From NCBI GenBank assembly GCA_030762895.1, contig CM061063.1, forward strand, positions 218,218,103-218,282,102: DNA of 64,000 nt. Direction: 5' to 3'. The stretch's first letter is position 1. The number at the start of each line of letters is the position of its first letter. This document shows positions 23,600 to 34,939 of this stretch, piece after piece. The notes beneath the pieces were generated by a model. That model was not told the origin of the DNA and searched no databases. It saw only the letters and a program-made list of their open reading frames with translations. The stretch is from Sophora flavescens. Lineage: Eukaryota; Streptophyta; Magnoliopsida; Fabales; Fabaceae. The translations under genes and the position numbers were made by a program.

Positions 23600-24139
23600 C
23601 GGAAAAATCCAGTCTTGGAGCAACAGAACAACACATGCAAGTATATTATCCAACCATTTCGAGTCAAAGTTCATAACTTTTCTAAAGAAGAAACAAATAT
23701 ATACCGAGGGGACGAGCAAAAATGGCGCTCTTCACGCAAACGAGGGTAGCTCGCGGCTTTGGTTCTCGGTGGTTCTCTTTACGAAGCAGAAAATGAAGGC
23801 TCGCAGATCGCAGTGGTCTTCTTTGTCTACGATTGAAAAAGGGAAAAAGGACGTGAAGAAGGGAGCGAGAGAGAGAAAGAGAAAGAAAGAGAGAGAATGA
23901 GAAGAAGGAAATGCAGAGAGAGAGAATGAGAAGAAGGAAATGCAGAGAGAGAATGGGAATGAGAGAGAGAGAGACGCATACCTGAGGGTAGCTCGCGGAT
24001 GTGAGTGCAGTGAGAGAGATGGAAAAGCGGTGACAACGCGCGTTAGCGAGAGGGAGGGAGTGTTGTGTTTTAGGGTACGTTCGAAACTGAGAATGAGGGC
24101 GCAAAACACACGGAGGGAAATAGAAAAATGGGACTATTA
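23600..24139. other. GA-rich leader region of CACTA-1
   Basis: Contains a purine tract (23865-24060) of GAGAGA and GAAGAAGGAAATGCAGAG repeats, the latter unit occurring twice (about 23895 and 23930). Open frames here come from the low-complexity sequence. Probably the 5' transcribed region or promoter of the minus-strand transposase. Confidence 0.5.
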
Positions 24140-24598
24140 CACATCGGTTATGAGGAAAACCGATGTGTTAAACATATTATACACATCGGTTATGCAAAAA
24201 CCGATGTGTAAACATGAAACATTTAAATTCTGATTTTTTCTTTTAAATTTTATACATCGGTTAATAAAAACCGATGTGTAAAAGTGTAACCTAAATTTCT
24301 ATTTTTTTTTCTTTATAATTTTATACATCGGTTATTTAAAAACCGATGTGGTTACTCACCATTTTACACATCGGTTCAAAAAGAACCGATGTTGAATGTT
24401 AAAAATTCCGAGTTTTAAATTTTTTTATTTTAATTTTACACATCGGTTATATATAACCGATGTGGAAAAGTATTACACATCGGTTAATCTCTAAACCGAT
24501 GTGTAATACTTTCCTTTGAATTTCAAAAATGCCACCGCCTCGTTTTACACATCGGTTTATACTAAACCGATGTGTAAACTCCGATGTAGAATCCCTTT
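24140..24598. repeat. Right subterminal repeat zone of CACTA-1
   Basis: At least seven inverted pairs ACATCGGTT / AACCGATGT with short loops, ending in CCGATGTAGAATCCC next to the terminal repeat. It mirrors the left zone. Confidence 0.9.
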
Positions 24599-24613
24599 TT
24601 TGCACTAGTGTTT

Positions 24614-25349
24614 ATGATATTTAGATGTCAACTCAAGTATGATATTTACTAAATTTATACTAAAAATTTGTAATTTTCACTGTATGGGTTATTTTTTTAA
24701 AATATGGAATTTCTTGTTTTTTTATCAATTAGTTGGAGTTTCTTTATAATAATGACACAAGTTAAAGCTAAATTTTACACACGCAAACCGATGGACAACT
24801 CGATGACGTGCCCAAACCAACTTGTTGGCGTTCGAGTTGGTTTGGTTCGACTCTAACACCTTGAAATTGCCTAACCCGAACCAACCCAGATAAAACCATT
24901 TTTATTAGGTTGAGTGTCCCCCCCCCCCCCCCAAAAAAAAAAAAATCCATCCAACCCAACCCGGTCGCTATTCAGAATGTTTCTATTTCGAAAAGGAAAA
25001 GTAAAGACTTAGGGAAAAGTTCATAAACACCTTTTGTGTTTAGTTAGGTTGAGGCGTAATTTAGTTATTAAATCTAAAGAACATGCAAATAGATTATTCA
25101 GTTATCTTAAACGTGTAAGTTAGTGTGAATCTATCACTACCGTAAAAAACACCCTTTCACGTCTTCCACATTTATTGCTCAACCATGGTCGCAAGCCTCC
25201 ACCAACACAATTTACAAACCACTAGAAGTGGCCCAACAAGTAACAAACATGTCCACAAGTTGTCACAGGCCATCCTCGGTGTCATAACAACAACATTGCG
25301 GAGCTAGGGACACCCTTGAAGTCTAAGCATAACAATCTGATATGACTCC
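24614..25349. other. Intergenic with long homopolymers
   Basis: Contains C15 followed by A13 (24918-24945). No gene is recognisable. Confidence 0.5.
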
Positions 25350-25960
25350 TTTTTGAGCAAGGAGGAGCTCCAGAAGATTAAGGGAGAAATAGAAAGGAAA
25401 CGAGGAAAATTTGGATTAATTCTTCTCTATCTCTTCCATTACATCCATCACATATTTATAACAAGAATATATCCTAGGCTCACGGATCCTATGCCACATG
25501 TACAGTGGCCCTTACATCCAACTAACAGAAAACAAAGGAATGCATAACTGAATTGGGAAATCCTACAATTGTGAAGAAACCATGACAAAGGGAATCCTAA
25601 GCAAAATCTTTTATTCATTCTCGCAACTTCATCTACTTTGGGCTGAGGAGTGTTGATTTTGGGCACATTTTTAGTGTTGGACTTTGGTGCTGACCAATAA
25701 TGCGTATATTACTCCACCCATCAACAACAACCTTATCCTCAAGGTTGTAATTAGCGCAGTTAAAGGAGCCACCTAGATCCCACTGTTTTAAGTGTAAGGA
25801 TCCTTTTATATCACCAGCATGTGACATGATAGAATTGAATATAGTAGTGCCAACAAAACCCGAAATTGACCATGCAATTTATCCATTAGTGTCACATAGT
25901 TCGAATGCCATTTCGTAAGCTAGGGCCACCACTTTGTTGATTCGGCCATAGTCAACTTGC
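25350..25960 (-). pseudogene. Possible end of a Ty3/gypsy polyprotein and adjoining LTR
   Basis: The minus-strand frame at 25633-25827 contains YNLEDKVVVDG, close to the FNLEDKV-type string that ends many plant chromovirus polyproteins. Below it, the minus strand reads TGTTAGTTGGATGTAAGG, a plausible LTR start, with a TTATAAATATGTG TATA-like box near 25450. There is an in-frame stop just upstream. No other pol domains could be read. Confidence 0.4.
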
Positions 25961-26177
25961 TTAATTATACATGTCAGGTGCATAATCTAGATAAGCTTTA
26001 TTTTGAATCTCATGATCAGTAAGCTTGTTACCTGTAACACCCTAAACTGGAGCATTACTTTGTTACCCGTTGCGGAAAATAAAATAATTAAATTGCTGGT
26101 TGTTTTCGGTAAATGATATTTTCTTAATAAGTGAGTATTCTAAAAAAGTGATGAACACTTAAAACATAAAATGTAAA

Positions 26178-26282
<105 letters not shown>

Positions 26283-26509
26283 CTATCCCAGTGGGATTCA
26301 AAGTTTAGTACAGAAACTAGGGCCTCATCAGGATGACCATTAATAACAGAGTTACAGAACATACTGTTAACAGCTGTAAACTAAGTAAAGCAAAATAGGG
26401 GTGGGTCCAGAACCACGCATCAAAAGGATGGCTCTAAGAAGCCAAATACAGTCGGACCGAGACAGACTAACCACAAAATATACTCCCCTAAGCTGGCCAC
26501 GACTAACGA

Positions 26510-27019
26510 CTAAAAGGAAGACTCGCCACGAACACTCCCACAAGAAGAGACCCCAGGTGATGGGTCCATGACATCTCTGCCCTTATCAGGAGAGTCAGAA
26601 TCATAAAAATCCGGATCGTCATCAAGCACGTACTCCGGCAGCTCATCAAGATCATCGTCGTGATCCAAGACGTGGTACATTGGCTCATCCTCCAAGTACT
26701 CCTTGGGGTCCTCCTAAATCGGTGAAGCCGACTCGACTCTAGGTAATGGTAACCCTGGAGGCGGGTGCTCACATAGTTGTCCATTCATCTGTAGCACGTG
26801 TAAGTAGTACCAAGGTGGTGGGAGAGCAATCCTCCTCGTCTCAACCGTCTGAACTTTACGACATGGTTCACCCTCGGAATTCTTCTCCAGTGTGGTTATC
26901 GGTCCATGATCGGTAACCGATGTAGATCGGGGGTGAATCTGCCACGCCCCCGCATTCCCCACATCAACGAAGATCTCGGTTTTCGATTCCTACGGTACCA
27001 ATCGGATGTTTGGATCCAT
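26510..27019 (-). pseudogene. LTR-embedded ORF, copy 1 (acidic protein, two in-frame stops)
   Basis: The 170-codon frame runs from ATG at 27019 (MDPNIRLVP, then TAG) to a stop at 26510. Another TAG follows SASPI. Otherwise the frame stays open and reads NAGAWQIHPRSTSVTDHGP, VETRRIALPPPWYYLHVLQM and PPGLPLPRVE. The C-terminal third is acidic with many Asp and Glu. A second copy of the same design lies at 56625-57113, also within LTR material. No known domain is recognised. The ORF lies in the LTR just upstream of a GGCCAGCTTAGG box that all the related LTRs keep. Confidence 0.6.
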
Positions 27020-27309
27020 CTAAACTTATAGATATACAACGATGCCAAAAACAAAGAGAAATAACAAGAAGATATGCAATAGTGAGATACCAATATATGG
27101 ATAGATTACAATAACCATATGCATGATACATGCATCACATCAACATATTAACATTTACCAAATATTAATAGATAAAACAACAAGTATCATATCAATGGGT
27201 GTCATACCCATACAACCAGCTTTTATAAAGATTATGCATGCTCTTCAATATTCCGGCTCTATAAACTTAATCTCATGAGATCCCTTCATCTTTCTAAGAG
27301 TTGATCAAA

Positions 27310-27500
27310 CTCAAACCCCCACTTGGGCATCACCGTCGTGACTAAAGTCCCTGTTTGGACATCACCGTCGTGACTTATATGACAGCCCCTGCTTGGGAAT
27401 CACCGAAGTGACTAAAAGTCCCTGCTTGGACATCACCGAAGTGACTAATGGTCCCTGCTTGGACATCACCGAACTGACTAATAGCCCCTTCTTGGGCATC
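27310..27500. repeat. Minisatellite in LTR B, piece 1
   Basis: Repeats of about 32-36 bp with the core ccctgcttggacatcaccga then agtgacta, five to six copies. It lies in the same part of the LTR as the GGACTGTGTGTCC-type repeats in other copies. Confidence 0.85.
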
Positions 27501-27579
27501 ACCGAAATGACTAACGTGTGAGGCACGTCTGCCTAAATGCATGAAGAAAAACATTCGTTCAAGATGTTTTCTTTGTGTT

Positions 27580-29061
27580 TGTTGACGGGTCTGGGCTAGT
27601 ATACCCAGTCGTGCAAGTAATACGGTGGTGAGACCGGTTATCGTATCCACGGGGATTGGATGTCAAGTACCAATTCACAAACTCAGCAACTATCTAGACT
27701 ATGAAGAGAAATCAAAACAAACAAAAGAAAAGAAATAAAATCTTTTTGTCTTTTTGGGGACTTTTAACAAACACTTGGAGTGCAGAAAGGATATGTTGGG
27801 ATCAGATTTCACCAAACATCTGCCTCATGTACTACCAGGACTAGATACCTCGCATTCATGCTTCAAATATTAAAATCAATCCACTAGATTACTCAAGCCC
27901 CAATTTCTCGGATGACAAGAGCCTAAATCCACTAATAGACCCTAATTTCTTAGGTGGCCTAGATTAATGAATTTGTATTAGGGATAGGGATTACGCGATT
28001 ACTAGTAAACCAAACTCCATTTCTAGACGTAAGGGTTACTAGGTGATTAATTTCAGTTCCGGTTCTAATACGAATTTCTCAATTGCATACCAAAACACAA
28101 ATCGAGTCATGGGGGTGCTAGCCACAACAAGCATTAAGCATGGAAAATTAATCACTAATATGAAGACATGAACACAGAATAATCAGTCAAGGCAAATACA
28201 TAATGATCAGTTTGATTACATCTAATCCCAACAAACGGGAATTAGCTACTCAATTATAGAGAAAGCCAAACCAGAAAAGTAGTAGAGAAAGGAAGAAAGG
28301 GAGAACTCCATTGAAGCTTCCCACTATCGTCACAGCAACCCCCTAACTCAACTCCCTTTTAGGGTTGGAACCCTAGCCCAGCCGCAGCCTCCAAGTACCT
28401 CCCTCTAAAACTCTCCAAAACCTCTCAAAACTCTGCCCTAAAACAGCAACTTATACCAATTAGACTCTGCGCACGCTCGCGAGGCGAATGGCCTCTCGCG
28501 AGGCGAATGTTAAAATTCTGGTCTTCAGAGATTGGATCTCTCGCGAGGCGAGAGTTATTCGCGAGGCAAAACCAATATGTTCTTCTCAAATATGCCCGTG
28601 ATAAGTATCAGGTCCTGGGCGTGATGGCTTCTGGTCCTCAGGCTCGCGAGGCGAGACATGGTTCGCGTGGCGATACAGAAATGTTTGCATTCTCTAGCAC
28701 AATCAGTCTTCAGTCTCGTGAGGCGAGTAGCCTCTCGCGGGGCGAGCCTTTCCTGTGTCAGCTTCTGACTTTTGCCTTCTGCTCTTCTCAGTTTTCTTGA
28801 TCATGGTCGTGATGGACATCACGGCCAGGCCGTGATGGGCTCTGTTTGGCTCATTTTCTTCACTTTTCAAGCTCTATTTCATCCAAGCTCCATCAAGGCT
28901 AATTCTGAGCATTTTTACATTAATTCCTGAAAAACAACACCAAGAAACCGCTTCACCCGTTCTAAGGGGAAAACTAACTAAAATCAAATAAAGAATGCCT
29001 AATCTATATGAAAAATGCATGCAAAAGTGTACAGAAAACATCATGTAAAATCACACTATCA
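27580..29061 (-). repeat. Left (3') LTR of the nested Athila-like element
   Basis: 1482 bp, TG...CA ends. It contains a palindromic TCGCGA zone (28470-28745) and one TCACGGCC-type palindrome pair (28800-28836). The minus-strand end shows CCCCGTGGATACGATAACC, a feature of Athila/Tat LTR 3' ends. Confidence 0.8.
28466..28746. repeat. CTCGCGAGGCGAG motif cluster
   Basis: At least eight copies of TCGCGAGGCGA or variants (tctcgcgaggcgaat, ctcgcgaggcgagac, ctctcgcggggcgagc), several as pairs separated by about 8-13 bp. Each contains the palindrome TCGCGA or CTCGCGAG. A partial second copy of the cluster lies at 30985-31091 in the other LTR. Confidence 0.85.
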
Positions 29062-30944
29062 AATCACCCCAAGCTTATTCAATTGCTTGTCCTCAAGCAA
29101 TCACTAAGGCCAGAAGATCAAAATAATCAATGCATGGATAGTGAATCAAGAACCAGAGTAAATACTAATCCAAGTAATAGGCATTTCAAACAATTCAGCA
29201 AGAGACAATCAATTCAAGTCCAATTAGAGGCTTAGGTTCCTTAGACTCATATTCTCACTGATTTGGGCACTCTTTCTCACCTGAAGATCACCCCAAGCTT
29301 GTTCATTTGCTTGGCTATCTTTCTCACCTCACTCAAGTGTTAGGGAAATAAGACAATTTGCTCCATTTTCCTCAAGGAATGAATTCTACCATAGGCTTGA
29401 CTATCAACCAACTCTCTACTTTATTAATGAAAACAATTAAGAATCAAGAGGTCTTTTGCTTTGGTTGTAACGCGGCCATGGGATTAATCGTTAGGTGGGG
29501 AAATCAAGAAAAGGAAATTTCAAAAGGCTATACAAAACATCAAGCATTGCAAAGCATGTACCTTCTAAAATACCTTTGGGTTTTGATTTATTTTTTCACC
29601 TTTCTTCCTTTTCTTTTTCTTTTATTTCTCACTTTTTTTTGTCATCCCCTTCTCTATTTGTATTTCTTTTTTTTTCTTTTATTTGGAGAAGGGGAGATTT
29701 TTCAGCTCAAGAGAAACTTTTTTCTGATTTTCTCATCCCATACTTTTTCAACTACCTTTTTACCCTTTTGTGCAATACTTTAGAAGGTTACCTACCAAAC
29801 ATCATTCATCGGAATATTTCATGGTACCAAGTAAAGTATTTTATTCTTTCAGGCTCAAAATTGGGCAACTAAGGGGTATCATTTAGTCATTCAAAGCTCA
29901 GAAGGCCAAATACCTAGTGCCTCAATCATTTTCAAAAAATGTTTTCAAAAATTTTTAAGTTTCAAAATGGTTTCAAGTCAAGTTCTAGAAAATATCATCC
30001 AAGAGGAATAACACTCTAACACAAAGAATGGGGTAGATATAGTGAATACCCCTTTATGGCTCAAAATCTCACATTTTAGTAGTTCAAGAATCAATGAGAA
30101 ACACAAATCTACGGAACCATATGCTAATTATCAACTATCCAAGATTATCTCAAACACTTTTATTTGTAGCCATATCACAAGAATAAAAAAAAATTTGGGT
30201 TCAACAATTCACTATCACAATTTATTTGGCACTCAGTTATCACAATTTGGATGCAAAATCTAAACAAGGGCAATCTAATTGTGTGATCATGCAAAACTAT
30301 CATGCAAAACTATATGAATGCAACATGAACAATGCAAATGCAAAATACCCCTACCCCAAGCTTAAGAATTTACATTGTCCCCAATATAAACAATCAAGTT
30401 AGAGAGAGGAGAAAAATTGGAATGGCTTACCGAGGTGGTAGCGAGTGCTGGCTCTCATTCCAGTCAGAAAACTTGTTGGGAAGTTCATCACGGCCGTGAG
30501 CCTCATCACGGGCAGGCCGTGATCAATTCTGATCCATGGGTGTTGGCCTGTCACGGTCGTGAACCCCATCACGGCCAGGCCGTGATGCTCTCTGACTTCA
30601 GGGTCCTTCCATCACGCCCGTGATGGGGATCACGGCTGTACCGTGATCCTTTCTGGTCTTCACGATTAGCTTATCACGGCCGTGACCAGTGTCACGGCCT
30701 GGGCGTGATGGTTGTTGTCTTTGCTTTTTCTTGTCTTCTTGCTCTCCCTTCCTCCTTTCCCTGAAATCACTTGGCAATTTTATTAGTAAAAGAGAACTCT
30801 TGATCTTCTCAAATTATTCAAGAGTTAAAATCAAAAATAAAAACTAACTAAAGAGAAGGGTTAAGAAAAGTTGGGTTGCCTCCCAATAAGCGCTTCTTTA
30901 ACGTCACTAGCTTGACTCATTAAGCAAGGATTGGATCTCTAGCG
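29062..30944 (-). mobile_element. Non-coding internal remnant of the nested Athila-like element
   Basis: No gag or pol can be read. Two copies of a caccccaagctt box are present (29065 and 29291). A cluster of TCACGGCC palindromes occupies 30485-30715. Confidence 0.65.
30485..30715. repeat. TCACGGCCGTGA-type palindrome cluster in the Athila-like element
   Basis: Four successive pairs, each a short TCACGGCCGTGA-like palindrome, then CC-rich or AGTG spacer, then a longer ATCACGGCC-NN-GGCCGTGAT-like palindrome, with some mutated arms (cacgcccgtgat, cacggctgtaccgtgat). Same design as the arrays in CACTA-1 and CACTA-2. Confidence 0.85.
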
Positions 30945-31405
30945 ATGAGTATCAAGGCCTGGGCGTGATGGCTTCTGGTCCTCAGGCTCGCGAGGCGAGA
31001 CATGGTTCGCGTGGCAAGATAGAAATGTTTGCATTCTCTGGCACAGTCAGTCTTCAGTCTCGCATGGCGAGTAGCCTCTCGCGGGGCGAGCCTTTCCTGT
31101 GTCAGCTTCTGACTTTTGCCTTCTGCTCTTCTCAGTTTTCTTGATCATGGCCGTGATGGACATCACGGACAGGCCGTGATGGGCTCTGTTTGGCTCATTT
31201 TCTTCGCTTTTCAAGTTCTATTTCATCCAAGCTCAATCAAGGCTAATTCTGAGCATTTTTACATTAATTCCTGCAAAACAACACCAAGAAACCGCTTCAC
31301 CCGTTCCAAGGGAAAAACTAACTAAAATCAAATAAAGAATGCCTAATCTATATGAAAAATGCATGCAAAAGTGTACAGAAAACATCATGTAAAATCACAC
31401 TATCA
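30945..31405 (-). repeat. Right (5') LTR of the nested Athila-like element, truncated
   Basis: Matches 28590-29061 almost base for base; the rest of this LTR is deleted. Ends CACACTATCA and meets the GTGTT duplication. Confidence 0.85.
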
Positions 31406-31410
31406 GTGTT

Positions 31411-32636
31411 CAATCTCATTCGTTGTCAAAGCTAACGACCATTCATAATTTTCATCACTTGAAATTACTCAACATCAACACAGGACACACAGTCTGAGTG
31501 CTCAATCACAACACCTAAGACCGATGCCTCAGTCAAGGTTTGTGGTCATAGAAAAAGACTTACAATCTTACCCATGTTTTATTTCAACATGATTAGGACT
31601 CTTAGTCCACAACAACGTAATTAGGACACTTGGTCCATAATAACGAGATTAGGACTCTTAGCCCACTACATCGTGATTAAGACTCTCGGTCCACAATACA
31701 TAACACGGATCAAAGATCAGCATGCACATTATAGAATACTAGAAGCGACGTCTCGTGAACTAGATTCGATTTCACCTGTTCTTACTTTTCGTTAAGTGAA
31801 AATCAAATACCAAAATAAAACCTCGGTAACCCATCCAAGTTACCGGAATATTTTCGAAAGTATTCCTTTACAGGAAATCTTTTCATAGGAAAAACATTTG
31901 TAAACTATTATAAGAAATCCATTTTCTCTTGAAATCCTTTTCTTAAAATCATCTCTATTTAAGGTCAAATATTTTTCAAAGGCTTTTCCTTCCGTAAAAA
32001 CACATATTCTCTAAATGATTTTCTCTTGTACAAAAACTTAGTTCGTAAGAAAATAATTTCCTTTAACTTGAAATTATTAACACAAGTTCCAAAGTTTTAT
32101 CCTTCCGGAATAAATACAGGTAAGATCACTTACTTTCCAAAACACATACTTTACTAAAGAACATTTGAAAATGAACACCATTACTTTCAAAGTTCTCTTT
32201 GTAGCTTATTAGGCTTTTAATCATATGATTAGTTGAGCACTGACTAACGTCAGGCTTTTCAGACATCAATCAATATCATCATAATCTCAGTCAACAATAT
32301 AACAGTTAATGACAGTTCATAACATATATGATTCACAACACTTTAAATCAAGTAAGGATCAACTTCAAACAGTTATCACAACAGTTCAAGTATACAAATC
32401 ATTAAACTTGGATTCAATATAATTACAATATTCAAATAAATCGAGCAAACCACATACACACATGCACGAATATCCCCCAGACTGTCCCCTCTTACCTTTT
32501 GTGAAGGTAAAGGTACGTGATGCTTGAGGAAGTGTACTACGAATGTCCTCGTCTACTCCGCGACGAAAGTCTAGGTTTATGAACCCAAAACCACAAGTTA
32601 AAAGTTAACCAAGAACACTAAATCAAGAAGGTATAG
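31411..32636 (-). other. LTR B middle piece: minisatellite and AT-rich non-coding part
   Basis: At 31585-31690 a gattaggactcttagtccac-type repeat of about 34 bp runs three to four times and continues the LTR minisatellite class. The rest is AT-rich without genes. Confidence 0.6.
32491..32500 (-). promoter_or_regulatory. Splice-donor-like site conserved in the LTRs
   Basis: The minus strand reads AAAAG/GTAAG. The same position in other LTR copies reads CAAAG/GTAAG (58749-58758), CAAAG/GTAAA (52335-52345 minus), AGAG/GTAAGG (815-824 minus) and CAAAG/GTTAG (45643-45652). Confidence 0.5.
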
Positions 32637-32640
32637 GTTC

Positions 32641-33560
32641 GGCCATGGCATAAAATAGGGTTAGAGGTTTCAAAAAAAAAAAATACAACTCATGGATTAA
32701 TGATCCTTAAGTGTTAGGAGTTCATAACTAAGGTTCACTTTGCAAAGATAGAGCAAAAATCCCACTAAATCCATGCTTAGGGTTTTGGCCTCTTTAGTAT
32801 AAGTAGGCTAGAAATTTCCAACCCTTCTAAGCTCTTAGATTTAGTGTTAAAAGATACCAAGAAGTCTAAATTCATGATCATATTGGAAAAAGAAAACAAA
32901 ACATCCTAGGTTCACAACCATCATAGGTTCGGCCATCATAGGATAAATAGGCTAGAAATCTTTAAACTTTCCAATCTCTTAGACTTAGAATCCAAATGTG
33001 TTAAGGAGCTTAAGTCCATGATCATATTGTAAAATGAAAACAAAACATTCTAGGGTTACAACCATCATATGTTCGGCCATCATAGGAGAAATAGGCTAGA
33101 AATCTTTGAACTTTCCAATCTCTTAGACTTAGCATCCAAATGTATTAAGGAGCTCAAGTCCATGATCATATTGGAAAATGAAAACAAAACATCCTAGGTT
33201 CACAACCATCATAGGTTCGGCCATCATAGGATAAATAGGCTAGAAATTTTTAAACTTTCCAATCTCTTAGACTTAGCATCCAAATGTATTAAGGAGCTCA
33301 AGTCCATGATCATATTGGATAATGAAAACTAAACATCCTAGGTCCACAACCTACTAGGTTCGGCCATCATAGGATGAATAGGTTAGAAATTTCCAACCTT
33401 TTCAAGACTTTAGATTTAAGACCAAGAGGTATCTAGAAGCTCAAATACATGATCATATTTCCAAAAGTTGAAACAAAACTTCCGAGGCCACTAATACATA
33501 GTGTCGGCCATCCTTGGAAATATAGGTTAGAGATGTTTGTTTGGTACAAGCTCTTAGAAT
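32641..33560. repeat. Tandem repeat of about 144 bp, six to seven copies, in LTR B
   Basis: The landmark GGCC(A) recurs at 32641, 32787, 32931, 33075, 33219, 33362 and 33506, giving periods of 143-146 bp. Each unit carries ttcggccatcataggataaa, ggctagaaat, tctcttagact and catgatcatattgg. It lies downstream of the predicted TATA box on the minus strand, so it would be in the transcribed leader. Stops occur in all three minus frames, so it does not encode a protein repeat. Confidence 0.9.
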
Positions 33561-33859
33561 ATGAAAGTAGAGATTAATAGAAGTCCATAGAAATTGGTTT
33601 CAACTGAAACAGAGTTTTCTACCATTTTCTAGAGATTTTAGAGGTTAAAAGAGCTTTAAGAACATTTTAAGAAGACATAAAGTAAACTCATGAAATAAGT
33701 GTAAAACTTGAAATATAAGAGTATGAGAGTGTTACCCTTGAAAATAGAAAGAAAAGTATGAAGAACTTGAAGCTTGAAACTAAGTAAAAATGAATGTTTG
33801 AAGTTTTGAAGTAAGAATGGAGAAGAAGAAGAAAAATGGAAGAGATGAAATGAAGTGAG

Positions 33860-33868
33860 TATTTATAG
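33860..33868 (-). promoter_or_regulatory. TATA box of LTR B
   Basis: The minus strand reads CTATAAATA, preceded by pyrimidine-rich sequence and followed about 30 bp later by CATTTCATCTCTTCC, a plausible start region. The position inside the LTR fits the U3/R border. Confidence 0.6.
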
Positions 33869-34364
33869 AAGGAGGGGTGAGAGTGGCATGAAAGGGAGAG
33901 GGAGAAGCAAGTCTTTAAGGCCAAGTTTTGGCTTATGCCTTGTTTGGTTGAAGAAGAGAGAGAAAAATGGATTTTTAACATATAATATGTTATAATTTAA
34001 AAAGTGTCATCATGACCACTTTTTAGAATGTGACTTAGGCCATCCCCATAGTAAGTCACCTCACTCTCACATGTCACCTCATCTCTTTTGTGCTCCCTAC
34101 TCTACTCCATTGTGTAACCGGTTCAAGTTTTCGATCGTATTTCACCAGGAATAAATATTATATTTTATTTCCGAACTCAAATTTTTGAAAATTTCCAATA
34201 TCATACAAAACATCACAAAAACACTAACCGTTACGGTTCAAAATTAGGTTTTCTGCTCAGTAAACTTTTACCGGCAGTGAAAATGTAGACCGGCTTTCGT
34301 CTGAATTTTCAACCGAAAATTTTAACCGTGACTTCCTACGCACTAGTGCAAAAAGTGCTTTTTA

Positions 34365-34705
34365 CGTCACTTAAAATTGATTTTTTACGTCAGAATACTG
34401 ACTGACGTAAATAGAGCTGACGTTAAAAGTTAAAATTTTAACGTCAGTTGAGAACTGACGTTAAATATAACACTATTAACGTCGGTTCTTTAACACAAGT
34501 GACGTTAATTTTGTCAAAATTAACGTTAGTTCTTTAACATAACTGACGTTAATTTTGTTAAAACTAACGTCAATTGTTATAAAGAACTGACGTTAAAGGT
34601 CTTAATTTTAACGTCAGTTTTAATAAACAACTAACGTTAATAGCGTACTGTGTATTTTATAAAATGCTATTAACGTCAGTTGTATGATACAACTGACGTT
34701 AATAG
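34365..34705. repeat. Left subterminal repeat zone of CACTA-2
   Basis: About six inverted pairs of AACGTCAGTT (with variants cggttctt and caattgtt), a short loop and AACTGACGTT. Same geometry as in CACTA-1 with a different core. Confidence 0.9.
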
Positions 34706-34939
34706 TATTTTTTTTTAATTCAGTTTTAAAATATCACTCCCCTCAGCTATCCCTGCATTAAGTAAATATCCCAGTAACACAGAATATCACACACATTACA
34801 GAATTGCAAAGGAAAAATGGAACAATGATCCATATGTATGCCTGTTCAAACAATATATATTTATTAACATAGGTTATAACTCAAAATAAATACAGAAATA
34901 TAAATAAAAATAAATGTACACTATATTTAAACTACCTAG

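Larger units (their letters stand above)
16285..24610 (-). mobile_element. CACTA-1: complete-ended En/Spm transposon, 8326 bp, TSD TTT
   Basis: The left end is CACTAGTGCACAAAGGGG and the right end is the inverted form, CCCTTTTTTGCACTAGTG. The trinucleotide TTT flanks both (16282-16284 and 24611-24613), the 3-bp duplication of CACTA elements. Subterminal zones at both ends are packed with paired ACATCGGTT/AACCGATGT arms. Two minus-strand genes lie inside: a TNP2-type transposase (about 19990-22535) and a second ORF (16971 to about 20010). Both are broken, so the element could move only with help. A palindromic GC-rich array occupies the leader upstream of the transposase. Confidence 0.95.
27580..31405 (-). 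mobile_element. Truncated Athila/Tat-like Ty3/gypsy element nested in LTR B, TSD GTGTT
   Basis: The outer ends are TGTTGACGGG (27580) and CACACTATCA (31405), flanked by GTGTT at 27575-27579 and 31406-31410. The last part of the left LTR (28590-29061) is nearly identical to 30945-31405, so these are its two LTRs; the right one has lost about 1 kb. The minus strand near 30866-30908 holds GACGTTAAAGAAGCGCTT and GGGAGGCAACCCAA, a block that follows pol in Athila/Tat elements, which sets the orientation. No protein-coding part remains. The long pyrimidine-rich frames at 29358-29872 are low-complexity and not genes. Confidence 0.8.

Noticed and set aside
23682..24233. Overlapping open frames of 97-140 codons on both strands
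   Set aside because: They arise from a GA/CT-rich tract and give Ser/Leu/Phe- or Arg/Glu-rich low-complexity products.
29358..29872. Open frames of 125-141 codons (plus strand)
   Set aside because: Pyrimidine-rich low complexity (Phe/Leu/Ser) inside the non-coding part of an Athila-like element.
32641..33560. 144-bp repeat as a coding repeat of 48 residues
   Set aside because: The length is divisible by three, but the minus frames I read through each contain a stop in every unit.
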